DNA of 56,381 bases from CBFIJI01 sp965662885 (GCA_965662885.1 CBFIJI010000003.1:1-56381), one strand, 5' to 3'. Counted from the first letter of the stretch, positions 7,980-16,877 are shown. Notes: generated by a model from the sequence alone, not told the origin. Numbers and translations: made by a program.

Positions 7980-9791
7980 TTAAAGAATATTGACTTTAAT
8001 TTTTTTCCACATTTTAATGAGAAAAAATGCAGAGGCTGCAGCGAGAGTCGTTAGAATAATTGCTTTGGTTGTTTCTCCATAAATCCAATATCCAGTAGCG
8101 AACATACAACTGTAAATTAAAGAACAGCCCAACAGCATTGCAAGGATTCCAGAAGGAACACTCCATGCCTCTTTCTTTTTAACCAAGTCAATGTTATCAG
8201 CAGCTGCTTCATTAACAACTTTGGCCCACCCTGGACCTCCCGGTTGAATTTTTTGATAGAAACCACGAAGTACCTCTTTACTTTCTGCTTGAGTCATAAA
8301 TGTAACCGCTACCCAAATGATTGTTGTGACCAAAACTACCATTGGAAATTCTGACCAGTCTGGAAGAAGTCCTGTATCTGTATCAAAAAGATAAGGCCCT
8401 AAAAAAGTAAGCTTTAATACAATAGAGATGATCCCTGATGCAAACATGGCCGAGATTTCACTCCACGCATTGATTCGCCACCAGAACCACCGCAAAATAA
8501 AAATCAATCCCGTACCAGCACCAAAAACCAATAAAAGTTCAAAAAGTTGAAGCGCATTCTGAAGCAACAAGGCTAATATTGCACTTAAAACCATCAAAAT
8601 TATAGTAGAAAAACGACCCACTGCAACCATTTGTTTTTCCGTAGCGTTGGGGTTGATTTGTTGTTTGTAATAATCAAAAACAATATAAGACGATCCCCAA
8701 TTCAACTGAGTGGAAATCGTACTCATATAAGCCGCAATCAAAGAGGCTAAAACCAAACCGAGTAAGCCAGAAGGTAGTTTAGCGAGCATGGCTGAGTAGG
8801 CTAAATCGTGGCCCAACTTATCCTCTGCTATATTTGGAAATGCTTCTTTAATACTCATCAAGTCTGGAAAGACCACTAGCGAGGCTAGTGCCACCAAAAT
8901 CCATGGCCAGGGACGCAAAGCATAGTGCATGATATTAAAGAAAAAGGTGGCTCCCATAGCATGATTTTCATCTTTTGCAGCCAACATACGTTGAACAATA
9001 TAGCCCCCTCCACCAGGTTCTGCTCCGGGATACCAAGAACTCCACCATTGAACTGCCAAAGGAATTATTAATAAGGTAATCAAAGCACTTCGATCATTAA
9101 AGTCGGGGAGTATGGAAAGTTTATCAGCAACATTTTCATTTTCCATCAATACCGTTAACCCACCAACTTCGGGTAAATTTACCAAATAGTAGGCAGCACC
9201 GATAGAGCCAGCCATCGCAACGAAAAAGAGTAAGAAGTCAGTATAAACTACTCCTTTAAATCCTCCTAGAGCGCTAAATACAACCGTTATTAGTCCAGCA
9301 CTTATAACCGTTTGCCAAGGCTCCAAGCCCAACATAATTCCTCCTATTTTGATGGCGGCTAGGGTGACAGCGGACATGGTAATAACATTAAAAATTACAC
9401 CTAAATACAAGGCTCTAAATTTTCTTAAGAAACGTGCAGGAGCTCCACCATAACGAAATTCGTAAAATTCAATATCCGTTTTTACATTGGACTTTCTCCA
9501 GAGTTTGGCATAAACAAAAACCGTGAGTAAACCCGTAATTAAAAAGGCCCACCATACCCAGTTTCCTGAAACACCGTTAGTACGAACAATGTCTGTAACT
9601 AAATTGGGGGTGTCCGTAGAAAAAGTAGTGGCAACCATAGAAATTCCTAACAACCACCAAGGCATATTTCGTCCTGATAAAAAGAATTCATTAGAGTTTT
9701 TCCCGGATTTTTTGGAAACGATAATCCCAATACTAAGCGTTATTGTGAAAAAACCAAAAATGATTAAAAGGTCAAGGAAAGAGAGTTGCAT
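7980..9791 (-). CDS. Sodium:solute symporter (SSS family, long form)
   Basis: This 603-residue integral membrane protein starts MQLSFLDLLII, has the SSS signature FFLSGRNMPWWLLGISMVAT (about 36-55) with the following TFSTDTP, and conserved GGFKGVVYTD (about 172-181). About 13 core helices are followed by extra C-terminal helices, giving the ~600-residue subtype common in Bacteroidota and Planctomycetes. The substrate cannot be read from sequence; sugars, sialic acids or other organic solutes are imported by relatives. It is monocistronic, with a near-match -7 box (TATATTTA) in the AT-rich region upstream. Confidence 0.9.
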   Translation of the reverse strand: MQLSFLDLLIIFGFFTITLSIGIIVSKKSGKNSNEFFLSGRNMPWWLLGISMVATTFSTDTPNLVTDIVRTNGVSGNWVWWAFLITGLLTVFVYAKLWRKSNVKTDIEFYEFRYGGAPARFLRKFRALYLGVIFNVITMSAVTLAAIKIGGIMLGLEPWQTVISAGLITVVFSALGGFKGVVYTDFLLFFVAMAGSIGAAYYLVNLPEVGGLTVLMENENVADKLSILPDFNDRSALITLLIIPLAVQWWSSWYPGAEPGGGGYIVQRMLAAKDENHAMGATFFFNIMHYALRPWPWILVALASLVVFPDLMSIKEAFPNIAEDKLGHDLAYSAMLAKLPSGLLGLVLASLIAAYMSTISTQLNWGSSYIVFDYYKQQINPNATEKQMVAVGRFSTIILMVLSAILALLLQNALQLFELLLVFGAGTGLIFILRWFWWRINAWSEISAMFASGIISIVLKLTFLGPYLFDTDTGLLPDWSEFPMVVLVTTIIWVAVTFMTQAESKEVLRGFYQKIQPGGPGWAKVVNEAAADNIDLVKKKEAWSVPSGILAMLLGCSLIYSCMFATGYWIYGETTKAIILTTLAAASAFFLIKMWKKIKVNIL

Positions 9792-9915
9792 GTTTAATTT
9801 TTTTATAATATCGTAAATATATAATAATTATTATCATTAAATTGTTGTTAAAAGGTTGAGTATAATCCTATTTCACAGTAGGTTTGTGCTGCTAAATGAT
9901 TAAGAATCAATACTC

Positions 9916-10605
9916 GTGAAAAAAGGAACTACATATCCAACTATTTTATTTTTAATTTGCTCACTAAGTCTTTTCACACCCTTTTCCTTGTTTTCACAAA
10001 TTGCTAATGAGACCCCGCTAAAAACGAAACGCATTCTACCGGTAACTGAAAAAAAAGTTCCCAAACTTTTACCCCCAAAAGACAACGCTAACCCTTTTTT
10101 AAATAACAATCCATTTACAGGTGGCTTAGAAATAACTGATCCAAAAAAGAAATTAGACTATCCAGAAAAAAATCCTAATGAACGGGAAAAATTTTTAGAC
10201 GCTGGGGAACCCTATTTGTCAAAGCTTAACCGTAAAGGCAATAAAAGTGAAAACAACCGCTACGGATTTAAAGTGGATCAATATTTAGGAGACGTACGCA
10301 ATAATGGAGAATTTGTTGAAATTATTTTTAGAGACCACGAATCTCCCGATGGCGATCGCATTAAAATTCTACTCAATGACGTTGTCGTCATTCCAGATGT
10401 GATGTTAATGGAACGTTTCCGATCAGCTAATATTGATTTAATCGAAGGTTTTAATAAAATAGATTTTGTGGCTTTAAATCAAGGAAGTTCAGGTCCCAAC
10501 ACTGCAGAGGTCCGTATTTATGACGATGCAGGAAGCCTGATTGCTTCCAACCGTTGGAATTTAGCCACAGGAGTTAAAGCGACTTACATTGTTGTCAAAG
10601 AATAA
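9916..10605 (+). CDS. Secreted protein of unknown function, GTG start
   Basis: The 229-residue protein starts at GTG and has a clear signal peptide (basic start, hydrophobic to about 25, cleavage near LFSQ). A proline/lysine-rich linker follows (about 30-95). A C-terminal domain (about 110-229) has alternating beta-strand pattern and an acidic loop DHESPDGDRIKI (about 140-151), then NKIDFVALNQGSSGPNTAEV. This looks like a beta-sandwich or carbohydrate-binding-like fold, but I cannot assign a family. Its 3' end converges with the aminotransferase gene with only 7 nt between. Confidence 0.75.
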   Translation: MKKGTTYPTILFLICSLSLFTPFSLFSQIANETPLKTKRILPVTEKKVPKLLPPKDNANPFLNNNPFTGGLEITDPKKKLDYPEKNPNEREKFLDAGEPYLSKLNRKGNKSENNRYGFKVDQYLGDVRNNGEFVEIIFRDHESPDGDRIKILLNDVVVIPDVMLMERFRSANIDLIEGFNKIDFVALNQGSSGPNTAEVRIYDDAGSLIASNRWNLATGVKATYIVVKE

Positions 10606-10612
10606 ACCCCTT

Positions 10613-11725
10613 TTAAGTATAAATTTCTGTCATTCCTTTAATAAATAAATCCACCTCTTCCAAGGTCCCTGTACTGATACGACACCAATCATAGAAAGGT
10701 GGAAAAGGGCGTCCGATACGAACTCCTTTGGCAAGCATAGCGGGTCCTAATTCCCGAATATCCTTTTTAGAATGAAAGAAAATAAAATTGGTATGTGAAG
10801 GAACATAATCCAATTCTAAATGATCCAAAAGCGTATATATTCGAGTCTTCGCTTCTTTGGCTTTTTGAATGGAAAAATCATAAAATGCTTGGTCTTGAAG
10901 TGCTGCTTTAGCAGCTTCAATTCCCAAAACATTACTCATCGCTACTATGTTTTTTCGGATTTTAGCCGCAATTTCAGGTTTTGCTATTAGATAACCAACG
11001 CGCAATCCTGCCATTCCATATACTTTGGAGAAGGTTTTGGAAACAATGACATCTTTTCCTTTTTTGACCAAATCGATCATAGAAGGATAGTTGGGCTCTT
11101 CGATATAGTCATAATATGCTTCATCACTAAAAACAATTGTTTTTTGACTTGCCGTCTCACAAAAATCAACCAACTGTTTTGCGGGAATCAATGTTCCTGT
11201 TGGATTATTTGGGTTACACAAAAAGATCAGTTTTGTTTTTGATGAGATCCGTTTTTCAATTTCAGGAAGATCATAACCTTTGTCCGCTCCGACAGGTACC
11301 CAATTTATAGAGGCACCCCATTGTTTTGCATAATCCATCATCGCCAAAAAGGTGGGTTGACCAGCAATAATTTCTCCTCCACCAGCTGTAAAAGTCATCC
11401 CCGTAATTTTTAGTCCTTCCGTAGAACCGCCAGTAACAATGATACTTTCTGGACTTACTCCGTGTTTTTTAGCTAGCGTTTCCGCCAAGGCATCAGAATA
11501 GGCGTAAGGATACCGACATCCATGAATAAAAGCGTTTTCTATTGCAGTCTGCACCACTTTGGAAGGTCCATAAGGGTTTTCATTTGAACTCAAACGGATC
11601 GGTTCTGTTCCCATCAACCGCGGTCTAAATTCTTCTTTTTCTTGTGCCGTCAATAACGTAGAGGGGGCTAACAATAACCCGCCAAGTCCTACGGACGATT
11701 GTAACCAAGCTCTTCTTGTTTGCAT
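10613..11725 (-). CDS. Tat-exported HisC-like PLP aminotransferase (paralogue 1)
   Basis: This is a 370-residue fold-type I class I/II aminotransferase closest to the histidinol-phosphate type. It carries NPNNPTG (171-177), Asp201 and Tyr204 (SDEAYYDY), the PLP-binding Lys234 (TFSKVYGMAGLRVGY) and the C-terminal substrate Arg (WCRISTG). A twin-arginine leader (Arg4-Arg5, hydrophobic 10-22, LTA-QE) is fused at the front, so the folded holoenzyme is probably exported. It is therefore unlikely to be the biosynthetic HisC, and no his genes are nearby. The gene is divergent from an AGCS amino-acid symporter (76 bp apart). Substrate unknown. Confidence 0.88.
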   Translation of the reverse strand: MQTRRAWLQSSVGLGGLLLAPSTLLTAQEKEEFRPRLMGTEPIRLSSNENPYGPSKVVQTAIENAFIHGCRYPYAYSDALAETLAKKHGVSPESIIVTGGSTEGLKITGMTFTAGGGEIIAGQPTFLAMMDYAKQWGASINWVPVGADKGYDLPEIEKRISSKTKLIFLCNPNNPTGTLIPAKQLVDFCETASQKTIVFSDEAYYDYIEEPNYPSMIDLVKKGKDVIVSKTFSKVYGMAGLRVGYLIAKPEIAAKIRKNIVAMSNVLGIEAAKAALQDQAFYDFSIQKAKEAKTRIYTLLDHLELDYVPSHTNFIFFHSKKDIRELGPAMLAKGVRIGRPFPPFYDWCRISTGTLEEVDLFIKGMTEIYT

Positions 11726-11801
11726 GTTTTTTAAAATTTTTTACGTTTTAAAGTTTATTCTTTTTTTACTCAAAACAAAATTTAATCCTTAATTTTCCTC
11801 C

Positions 11802-13151
11802 ATGGACGACTTTATTTCACTTTTAGAGTATCTCCTTCAAACCCTTATCCAACCATTGGAATGGGTAATGTTGGTATTGATTATTGGAGGAGGGCTCTAT
11901 TTATTGATTCATAGCAAAGGATATCCCTTAACACGAATCAAAACGGCTTTCAAACTCTTGTTTTCTAAAGAAGACAACCAACCTGGAATTTCCCGATTTC
12001 AAGCCCTATCAGCAGTTTTAGCGGCTACCGTTGGACTAGGAAATATTTCAGGAGTCGCCATCGCCATTCATATGGGTGGCCCTGGAGTATTGGTTTGGAT
12101 GTGGCTCACCGCAATGATTGGGATGATTATAAAATTTTATTCCAGTTCATTAGCCGTTCAAATTCGAAAAACCAACCCCGATGGTTCATTCTTGGGGGGA
12201 CCTATGTTTTATATGGATTTAGGAATTAAAAAGTGGGGAAAGCCCCTAGCGATCTGGTTTTCTATCGCAGGATTCTTTGGTGTCCTTCCCGCATTTACAG
12301 CCAACCAACTGACACAAACTTTTATCGATGTTGTTGAACCCAATCATTTTTGGGCCATCGGTGATTTTCAATGGAAATTGATTGTGGGTGTAGTCCTTTC
12401 AATCATTAGTGCTGTAGTCATTTTTGGTGGTCTTAAGGCCATTGTAAAAGTGACGTCCAACCTAGTTCCCGTAATGGTTGTGCTTTACTTAACGATAGGT
12501 GTTTATATTTTAGCTAGTAATTATGAAGCCATTTTACCTACTTTTTATCTAATCTTTAGCGAGGCCTTTAATCTTGAAACAGCGGTTACAGGAGGCTTTT
12601 GGGGCTTGGTCCTTTTAGGTATTCGACGTGCGGTCTTCTCTAATGAAAGTGGCGTGGGTAATGCTCCCATGTATCACGGTCAGTCGCAAACCAAATATGG
12701 AACTGATGAAGGTCTTACCGCCATGTTAGGTCCTTTAATGGACACTATTCTGGTGTGTAGTATAACTGGTTTAATTGTGATTATTAGTGGTGCCTATACG
12801 GTTGAAGGACTGAATGGTATTGTTCTTACCTTGGAAGCTTTTAGACGCCTGTTCTTTGGATTTGGAGATCAATTACTCTTACTAATGGTTTTTGTTTTTG
12901 GCATCTCTACCCTGTTAACCTACTCGTATTACGGTGTAAAGTGTTTTGGATTTTTAACCCGAACCGCTTGGGGGAAGTATTACAATTACTTTTATATAGG
13001 CAGTATTGTATTCTCTGCCCTAGCCACCGTAGAAGTTGTTATTGGGATCATTGATTTGGCCTTTGCCCTTATGAGTATTCCCAATATGATAGCCATCATC
13101 TACCTTTCCAAACGGGTGAAAAAGGAAATGCAAGAACGTTCCTGGATATAG
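11802..13151 (+). CDS. Alanine or glycine:cation symporter (AGCS family)
   Basis: The 449-residue inner-membrane protein has around ten helices and the AGCS hallmarks: GLGNISGVAIAIHMGGPG (about 78-95), the FSNESGVGNAPMYHG region (about 278-292) and TAMLGPLMDTILVC (about 308-321). The family co-transports alanine, glycine or related amino acids with Na+ or H+. It is divergent from the exported aminotransferase gene, sharing a 76-bp promoter region, which suggests linked use of an amino acid. A strong hairpin terminator follows at 13260-13302. Confidence 0.92.
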   Translation: MDDFISLLEYLLQTLIQPLEWVMLVLIIGGGLYLLIHSKGYPLTRIKTAFKLLFSKEDNQPGISRFQALSAVLAATVGLGNISGVAIAIHMGGPGVLVWMWLTAMIGMIIKFYSSSLAVQIRKTNPDGSFLGGPMFYMDLGIKKWGKPLAIWFSIAGFFGVLPAFTANQLTQTFIDVVEPNHFWAIGDFQWKLIVGVVLSIISAVVIFGGLKAIVKVTSNLVPVMVVLYLTIGVYILASNYEAILPTFYLIFSEAFNLETAVTGGFWGLVLLGIRRAVFSNESGVGNAPMYHGQSQTKYGTDEGLTAMLGPLMDTILVCSITGLIVIISGAYTVEGLNGIVLTLEAFRRLFFGFGDQLLLLMVFVFGISTLLTYSYYGVKCFGFLTRTAWGKYYNYFYIGSIVFSALATVEVVIGIIDLAFALMSIPNMIAIIYLSKRVKKEMQERSWI

Positions 13152-13259
13152 ATCATGTAAAAATCTTACACTACTAGAACACTAAATGATGATGATTGGA
13201 GCGTTCCGCCAAAACCTAAAGAAAAAAATGCTGCTCCTTTTCTTATTTAAAGCAACCTA

Positions 13260-13302
13260 AAAATGCAGGGGTTCTCCAAGATGAAGAAAAGCCCTGCATT
13301 TT
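13260..13302. terminator. Stem-loop terminator between convergent genes
   Basis: An 11-bp perfect stem (AAAATGCAGGG / CCCTGCATTTT) with a 21-nt loop lies between the AGCS stop (13151) and the M20 stop (13317). It is followed rightward by TTATTTTATT and leftward by T-rich sequence, so it can serve both genes. The rest of the 165-bp gap holds no convincing gene. Confidence 0.75.
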
Positions 13303-13316
13303 ATTTTATTATACGT

Positions 13317-14747
13317 TTATTCTTGCGTCAATGGTGGCGGGCCTGGAGGTAAAAGCCCTTCATATTGATAGTCGCCTTTACGTTCTTTAAACTCCTTTTT
13401 AACAGCCGCTAATAACTTTGTGTCCGTAAACAAATCAACTGCAGTCATACTTAGTGCTTTTGCAGCATAGACCATTCCTTTGTGTCCTATGGACATTCCC
13501 CCACTAGCAACTACAGCCCATGAATGCCATGGGGTACCTTTGGGTGCGGTAGTAACCCCTAAACGAACAACTGGAACAATGAAACTAACGTCCCCTACGT
13601 CGGTTGACCCACCCATGGGATGTTCGGCTGTTGCTTTTAAAGGTTTTATCTTTCCATCAATTCCTATTTTTGGCTTTCCAGTAGCGTCTTGAATTTGATA
13701 AGCAAATGAAGATTCCTCCTCTGTATAGGTTAGATCACCCAATTGTTCTAGGTTTTTTTGCATAGCAAAACCTCCTGCACGGTTGGGTAAAATTTCATGA
13801 ATCCCTGATATTAAATTCAAATCATAATCCACGTTGGCCATAATCGCTGCGCCTTCTGCCATTTTTTTTACGTGTTCGTAAACAGTGTTCATTCCCTCTC
13901 TTTTGGTATCTCGAACACGTACCCATATTTTAGAATAGTCTGGCACTACGTTGACTACCTGTCCACCATCTTGGATGTGATAGTGAATTCGTACAGTTGG
14001 CTTGATATGTTCTCGGTAGGAATTAATTCCATGGGCGTATAATTCTAAAGCATCGGAAGCACTACGACCATTCCAAGGATCCGCTGATGCATGAGCCGTT
14101 TGACCATGAAACTCAACTAAAAAGTCAACCAAGGCGAGGGAGCTTTGAACATCTGCTTCGGTATTGTCGGCAGGGTGCCAATCCAAACAGGCATCTAAAT
14201 CGTCAAATAAACCTGCTCGAGCCATCCATAGCTTTCCAAAAAACTTTTCTTCTGCAGGAGTTCCATAAAAACGAATCGTTCCTTGAAGTTTGCCTTCTTC
14301 AATTAAGTTTTTTATAGCCACAGCAGCACCTAAACTTGCGGTTCCAAAAAGGTTATGTCCACAACCGTGTCCAGCAGCGCCTTCATTTAATGGGGTTTTT
14401 GTGGGAACTGCCTTTTGTGAAATTCCCGGTAGAGCGTCAAATTCACCCAAAATACCTATAATGGGGGAACCACTCCCATATTCTGCAACAAATGCTGTAG
14501 GTGTTTCAGCGACACCCACCTCTACACGAAACCCATTTGCACGAGCGTAAGCAATTAAAGTTTCGGAAGATACTTTTTCTTGAAAAGCCACTTCTGCAGC
14601 AGCCCATATTTTATCGCTGGCCGCAATAAGTTGTTCACTTTGTTGTTCCACACTGCTAATGACCTCTTGCTTTAGTTTTTTTGCCTTTTGGGCATATACT
14701 CCGGTGAAAAAGAATGCCAAGGCAAGAACGGTGATAATTTTTTTCAT
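13317..14747 (-). CDS. Exported M20 amidohydrolase (AbgB / PM20D2-like)
   Basis: This 476-residue zinc amidohydrolase has a signal peptide (1-19, GVYA-QK). Metal-site and domain motifs appear in order: EFDAL, HGCGHNLFGTASLGAA, the PAEE motif with the catalytic Glu pair, the lid-domain AHASADPWNGRSA, and GGSTDVGDVSF near the C-terminus. AbgB and PM20D2 relatives cleave p-aminobenzoyl-glutamate or aminoacyl dipeptides. Export points to periplasmic cleavage of acylated amino acids or peptides. It is monocistronic, with a TACCTTTA near -7 box 17 nt before the start. Confidence 0.9.
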   Translation of the reverse strand: MKKIITVLALAFFFTGVYAQKAKKLKQEVISSVEQQSEQLIAASDKIWAAAEVAFQEKVSSETLIAYARANGFRVEVGVAETPTAFVAEYGSGSPIIGILGEFDALPGISQKAVPTKTPLNEGAAGHGCGHNLFGTASLGAAVAIKNLIEEGKLQGTIRFYGTPAEEKFFGKLWMARAGLFDDLDACLDWHPADNTEADVQSSLALVDFLVEFHGQTAHASADPWNGRSASDALELYAHGINSYREHIKPTVRIHYHIQDGGQVVNVVPDYSKIWVRVRDTKREGMNTVYEHVKKMAEGAAIMANVDYDLNLISGIHEILPNRAGGFAMQKNLEQLGDLTYTEEESSFAYQIQDATGKPKIGIDGKIKPLKATAEHPMGGSTDVGDVSFIVPVVRLGVTTAPKGTPWHSWAVVASGGMSIGHKGMVYAAKALSMTAVDLFTDTKLLAAVKKEFKERKGDYQYEGLLPPGPPPLTQE

Positions 14748-14809
14748 TTTATGTTTGTTTTTTATAAAGGTAATAAAAGTGCTCTTAATGAAGGCTTGAA
14801 CAAGCTGTC

Positions 14810-14989
14810 CTATTGCTCCCTTTTTGATTTTCTCTTTAAGAGGATATAACCTGAAAGGCTAAAAACGATTCCTCCAATTAAATAGGGATAATCAATAAAA
14901 GAAAGCTTACTAAACATCAGTCCAAGGATGATAAAGCAAAGTAGTGCTAAAACAAAAAAAACAAGGGCGAACAGCTTCCTGATTTTCAT
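14810..14989 (-). CDS. Small two-helix membrane protein (59 aa)
   Basis: A 59-residue frame starts with ATG at 14989. It has a basic N-terminus (MKIRK), a first hydrophobic helix at about 6-27, a short loop (SKLSFIDYP), a second helix at about 35-51, and a basic tail KRKSKREQ, which is a sensible positive-inside pattern. It fills the gap between the M20 gene and the divergent 15049 gene. I do not know the family. The full two-helix hairpin with basic ends makes chance unlikely. Confidence 0.6.
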   Translation of the reverse strand: MKIRKLFALVFFVLALLCFIILGLMFSKLSFIDYPYLIGGIVFSLSGYILLKRKSKREQ

Positions 14990-15037
14990 AGTATGATTGT
15001 TTAAAGTGAAAATACATAATTGCTTTTAAAAGTTCCT

Positions 15038-15045
15038 TATTTTTG
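15038..15045 (+). promoter_or_regulatory. Bacteroidota -7 box at the 15049 gene
   Basis: TATTTTTG exactly matches TAnnTTTG and ends 3 nt before the ATG at 15049. If used, the transcript would begin at or just inside the start codon, so the message would be leaderless or the true start would be downstream. Confidence 0.4.
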
Positions 15046-15048
15046 AAC

Positions 15049-15285
15049 ATGATTCGTTATTACTTTATCGGACTCGCTGTTTTAATCATTGCCATATTTG
15101 CTAATTATATAGCAGGGGTTTTCCAATGGAAAACGTGGTATGACTTTTTACAGCAGGCTACCAAAGAGGAGCCACTGTGGTCTTCGCTAAAAATAATGGA
15201 CCTACTTTGGCTCTTTATCCTCTATCCACTCCTTCTCGGACTCGGGGGTTCTTTGGGCGCACTACTTTATCAAAAACTTTTTTAA
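15049..15285 (+). CDS. Small membrane protein (78 aa)
   Basis: Two hydrophobic helices (about 4-23 and 50-75) flank a hydrophilic loop with Trp residues (QWKTWYDFLQQ). An in-frame TTG lies two codons upstream at 15043, but ATG 15049 is the more natural start. The stop is 3 nt before the OsmC start, so the two genes form an operon. I do not recognise the family; membrane location is the only supported statement. Confidence 0.7.
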   Translation: MIRYYFIGLAVLIIAIFANYIAGVFQWKTWYDFLQQATKEEPLWSSLKIMDLLWLFILYPLLLGLGGSLGALLYQKLF

Positions 15286-15288
15286 ACA

Positions 15289-15702
15289 ATGACCAGTACT
15301 GTAATTTATCAAGGAGACTTACGAACAGAATGTACCCACAATGCCTCAGGAAATACTTTTATTACCGATGCTCCAGTGGATAATCACGGAAAAGGAGAAG
15401 CCTTTTCACCAACAGATACAGTAGCTACCGCTCTAGCCTCTTGCCTTTTAACGGTCATGGGAATTAAGGCGAAAGATCTGAATGTTGATCTCAAGGGAAC
15501 AAAAACCACCATTGAAAAAGTGATGGGTTCTGGCCCTAGACGCATTATTAAAATAAATATTGCTGTCTATTTTAAAATTAACCCTGAAGAAAAAGTCAAG
15601 AAAATTCTTGAAAAAACCGCATTGACGTGTCCAGTATTTTATTCCCTCAGTGAGTCCATGGAAAAAAACACTCAATTCTTTTGGTCAGAATCAGCCTCTT
15701 GA
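15289..15702 (+). CDS. OsmC family protein
   Basis: This 137-residue OsmC/YhfA-type protein has the fold's two reactive cysteines at Cys52 (LASCLLTVMG, start of the central helix) and Cys114 (LTCPVFYSL). These are the catalytic thiols of organic hydroperoxide reductases. It begins with the typical beta-strand region and GEAFSPTD loop. Members reduce organic peroxides or act in redox stress. It follows the small membrane protein by 3 nt. Its last 31 bases overlap the 3' end of the convergent 68-residue gene. Confidence 0.9.
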   Translation: MTSTVIYQGDLRTECTHNASGNTFITDAPVDNHGKGEAFSPTDTVATALASCLLTVMGIKAKDLNVDLKGTKTTIEKVMGSGPRRIIKINIAVYFKINPEEKVKKILEKTALTCPVFYSLSESMEKNTQFFWSESAS

Positions 15703-15878
15703 TTTGGAGTTGTTTTAGCTTGTAGAAATAAGAGGATAATAAGGCCAATAAAACCAAATAGAAATCCAATAATAAACCCAAAATTATGGGTACGTCCTTT
15801 TTTTTGCGCCACATAAGCTCCTAAGGCTCCTGTTGCAACTCCCAAAGCGATCGAAAAGTAAATTTCTCCTGTGGTCAT
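15672..15878 (-). CDS. Small two-helix membrane protein (68 aa)
   Basis: The 68-residue protein has two predicted helices (about 5-23, Gly/Ala-rich, and 33-53) separated by a basic loop QKKGRTHNFG, then an acidic tail (TPNQEADSDQKN). It starts within the last codon region of the ABA4-like gene (ATGA overlap of 4 nt), so the two are translationally coupled. Its 3' end overlaps the convergent OsmC gene by 31 nt. Family not recognised. Confidence 0.7.
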   Translation of the reverse strand: MTTGEIYFSIALGVATGALGAYVAQKKGRTHNFGFIIGFLFGFIGLIILLFLQAKTTPNQEADSDQKN

Positions 15879-16297
15879 TTGGTCAATTTAAAAAGTGCGT
15901 AAACAATGGCATAAAGCAAGAGACCAACAGGTCCCAACATAAAAGTAAATAATAAAGGAAATAAAATGGCCCAATGTGGGATTTGATTTTTCTGACTGTG
16001 TTGAACTACCCAGCAACCCACCCAATAATCGAATGCTAAATAGTGCATCCATCCTCCTGCTGCGGAACTTGGGGTGGCATTCGTAAACAATTGTGTAATT
16101 CCCTCTAAGGTCGTAAAGTCAGCCTCTGCAAGACTGCCTGAATTCCCTAAAAAATAAATATAAAAAAAACTCAATACCAAGGGTACCCAGGGAAATTGGG
16201 TTAACTTTTGGGTAAAATGCCATTTTGGAAAAGCAAATAATAACAGCCACATCAATAGGATAAGGGTGTTCGCAATGTTAAATAATAGTGTTATCAT
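15875..16297 (-). CDS. ABA4-like (DUF4281) membrane protein
   Basis: The 140-residue protein has four hydrophobic helices and the family hallmark GGWMHYLAFDYWVGCWVV (about 81-98), followed by a Pro-rich region (IPHWAILFPLLFTFMLGPVGLLLY). It matches the ABA4-like family, named after a plant neoxanthin-synthesis protein; the bacterial function is unknown. It is the upstream gene of a two-gene operon with the 68-residue membrane protein and is divergent from the YkuK gene. Confidence 0.8.
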   Translation of the reverse strand: MITLLFNIANTLILLMWLLLFAFPKWHFTQKLTQFPWVPLVLSFFYIYFLGNSGSLAEADFTTLEGITQLFTNATPSSAAGGWMHYLAFDYWVGCWVVQHSQKNQIPHWAILFPLLFTFMLGPVGLLLYAIVYALFKLTK

Positions 16298-16357
16298 TAA
16301 TTTAAATTATAAAATCAATCTTTAGCCAAAATAGTCTTTTTAATTTAGTAATTCATT

Positions 16358-16807
16358 ATGATGTTATTTCGTGATATTAACGGTAAGCCCATCGACCCAA
16401 TCAAGCATACGTTGGCGGTGATAAAAGAATTTCCCCATGTGGAAATTCATGTGGGTTCAGATTCTCAAAATGTTGGGAAACAAACCAAATATGCGACCGT
16501 TATTGCTTATCGTTTGGGCACACGAGGGGTTCATTATATTTTAAGTAAGTCGAATCAGCCCATTATTACTGATATGTGGACACGCTTATGGAAAGAAGCA
16601 GAATTAAGTTTAGATACTGCGGAATGGTTAACTCAAAAAATAAGTGTTCGTATTGAGATTGATATGGACTATAATGAAGATGAAAATTTTAAATCTCACA
16701 AACTTATTGCTGCGGCAAAAGGTTGGGCAAATTCTCTTGGATATAGGGTCAATGTAAAACCCAATAATCAAATTGCAACACGTGCAGCCGACTATCATTG
16801 TAAGTGA
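16358..16807 (+). CDS. YkuK-like ribonuclease H fold protein (DUF458)
   Basis: This 149-residue protein contains the VEIHVGSDSQNVGKQTKYATVIAYR region (residues about 28-52), with Asp in the first strand as in RNase H folds. Later acidic residues (EIDMDYNEDENFKSHKL) and the C-terminal NNQIATRAADYH complete the YkuK signature. The family was predicted to be RNase H-like; a substrate is not known. It stands alone, 70 nt before the reductase gene. Confidence 0.85.
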   Translation: MMLFRDINGKPIDPIKHTLAVIKEFPHVEIHVGSDSQNVGKQTKYATVIAYRLGTRGVHYILSKSNQPIITDMWTRLWKEAELSLDTAEWLTQKISVRIEIDMDYNEDENFKSHKLIAAAKGWANSLGYRVNVKPNNQIATRAADYHCK

Positions 16808-16877
16808 TTTTTGCTTCTTATTCTAAAAGGAAAAGCGTGTACCTTTATGTCGAAATAAATTTTAAAATAATATCTCC

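Noticed and set aside
10613..11725. Histidine biosynthesis HisC
   Set aside because: The twin-arginine leader and absence of other his genes argue against a cytoplasmic biosynthetic role.
13181..13258. Coding-like stretch DDDWSVPPKPKEKNAAPF in the AGCS-M20 spacer
   Set aside because: The frame has no start codon and is only about 29 codons between stops; the overlapping ATG frame gives a 24-residue sequence of low quality.
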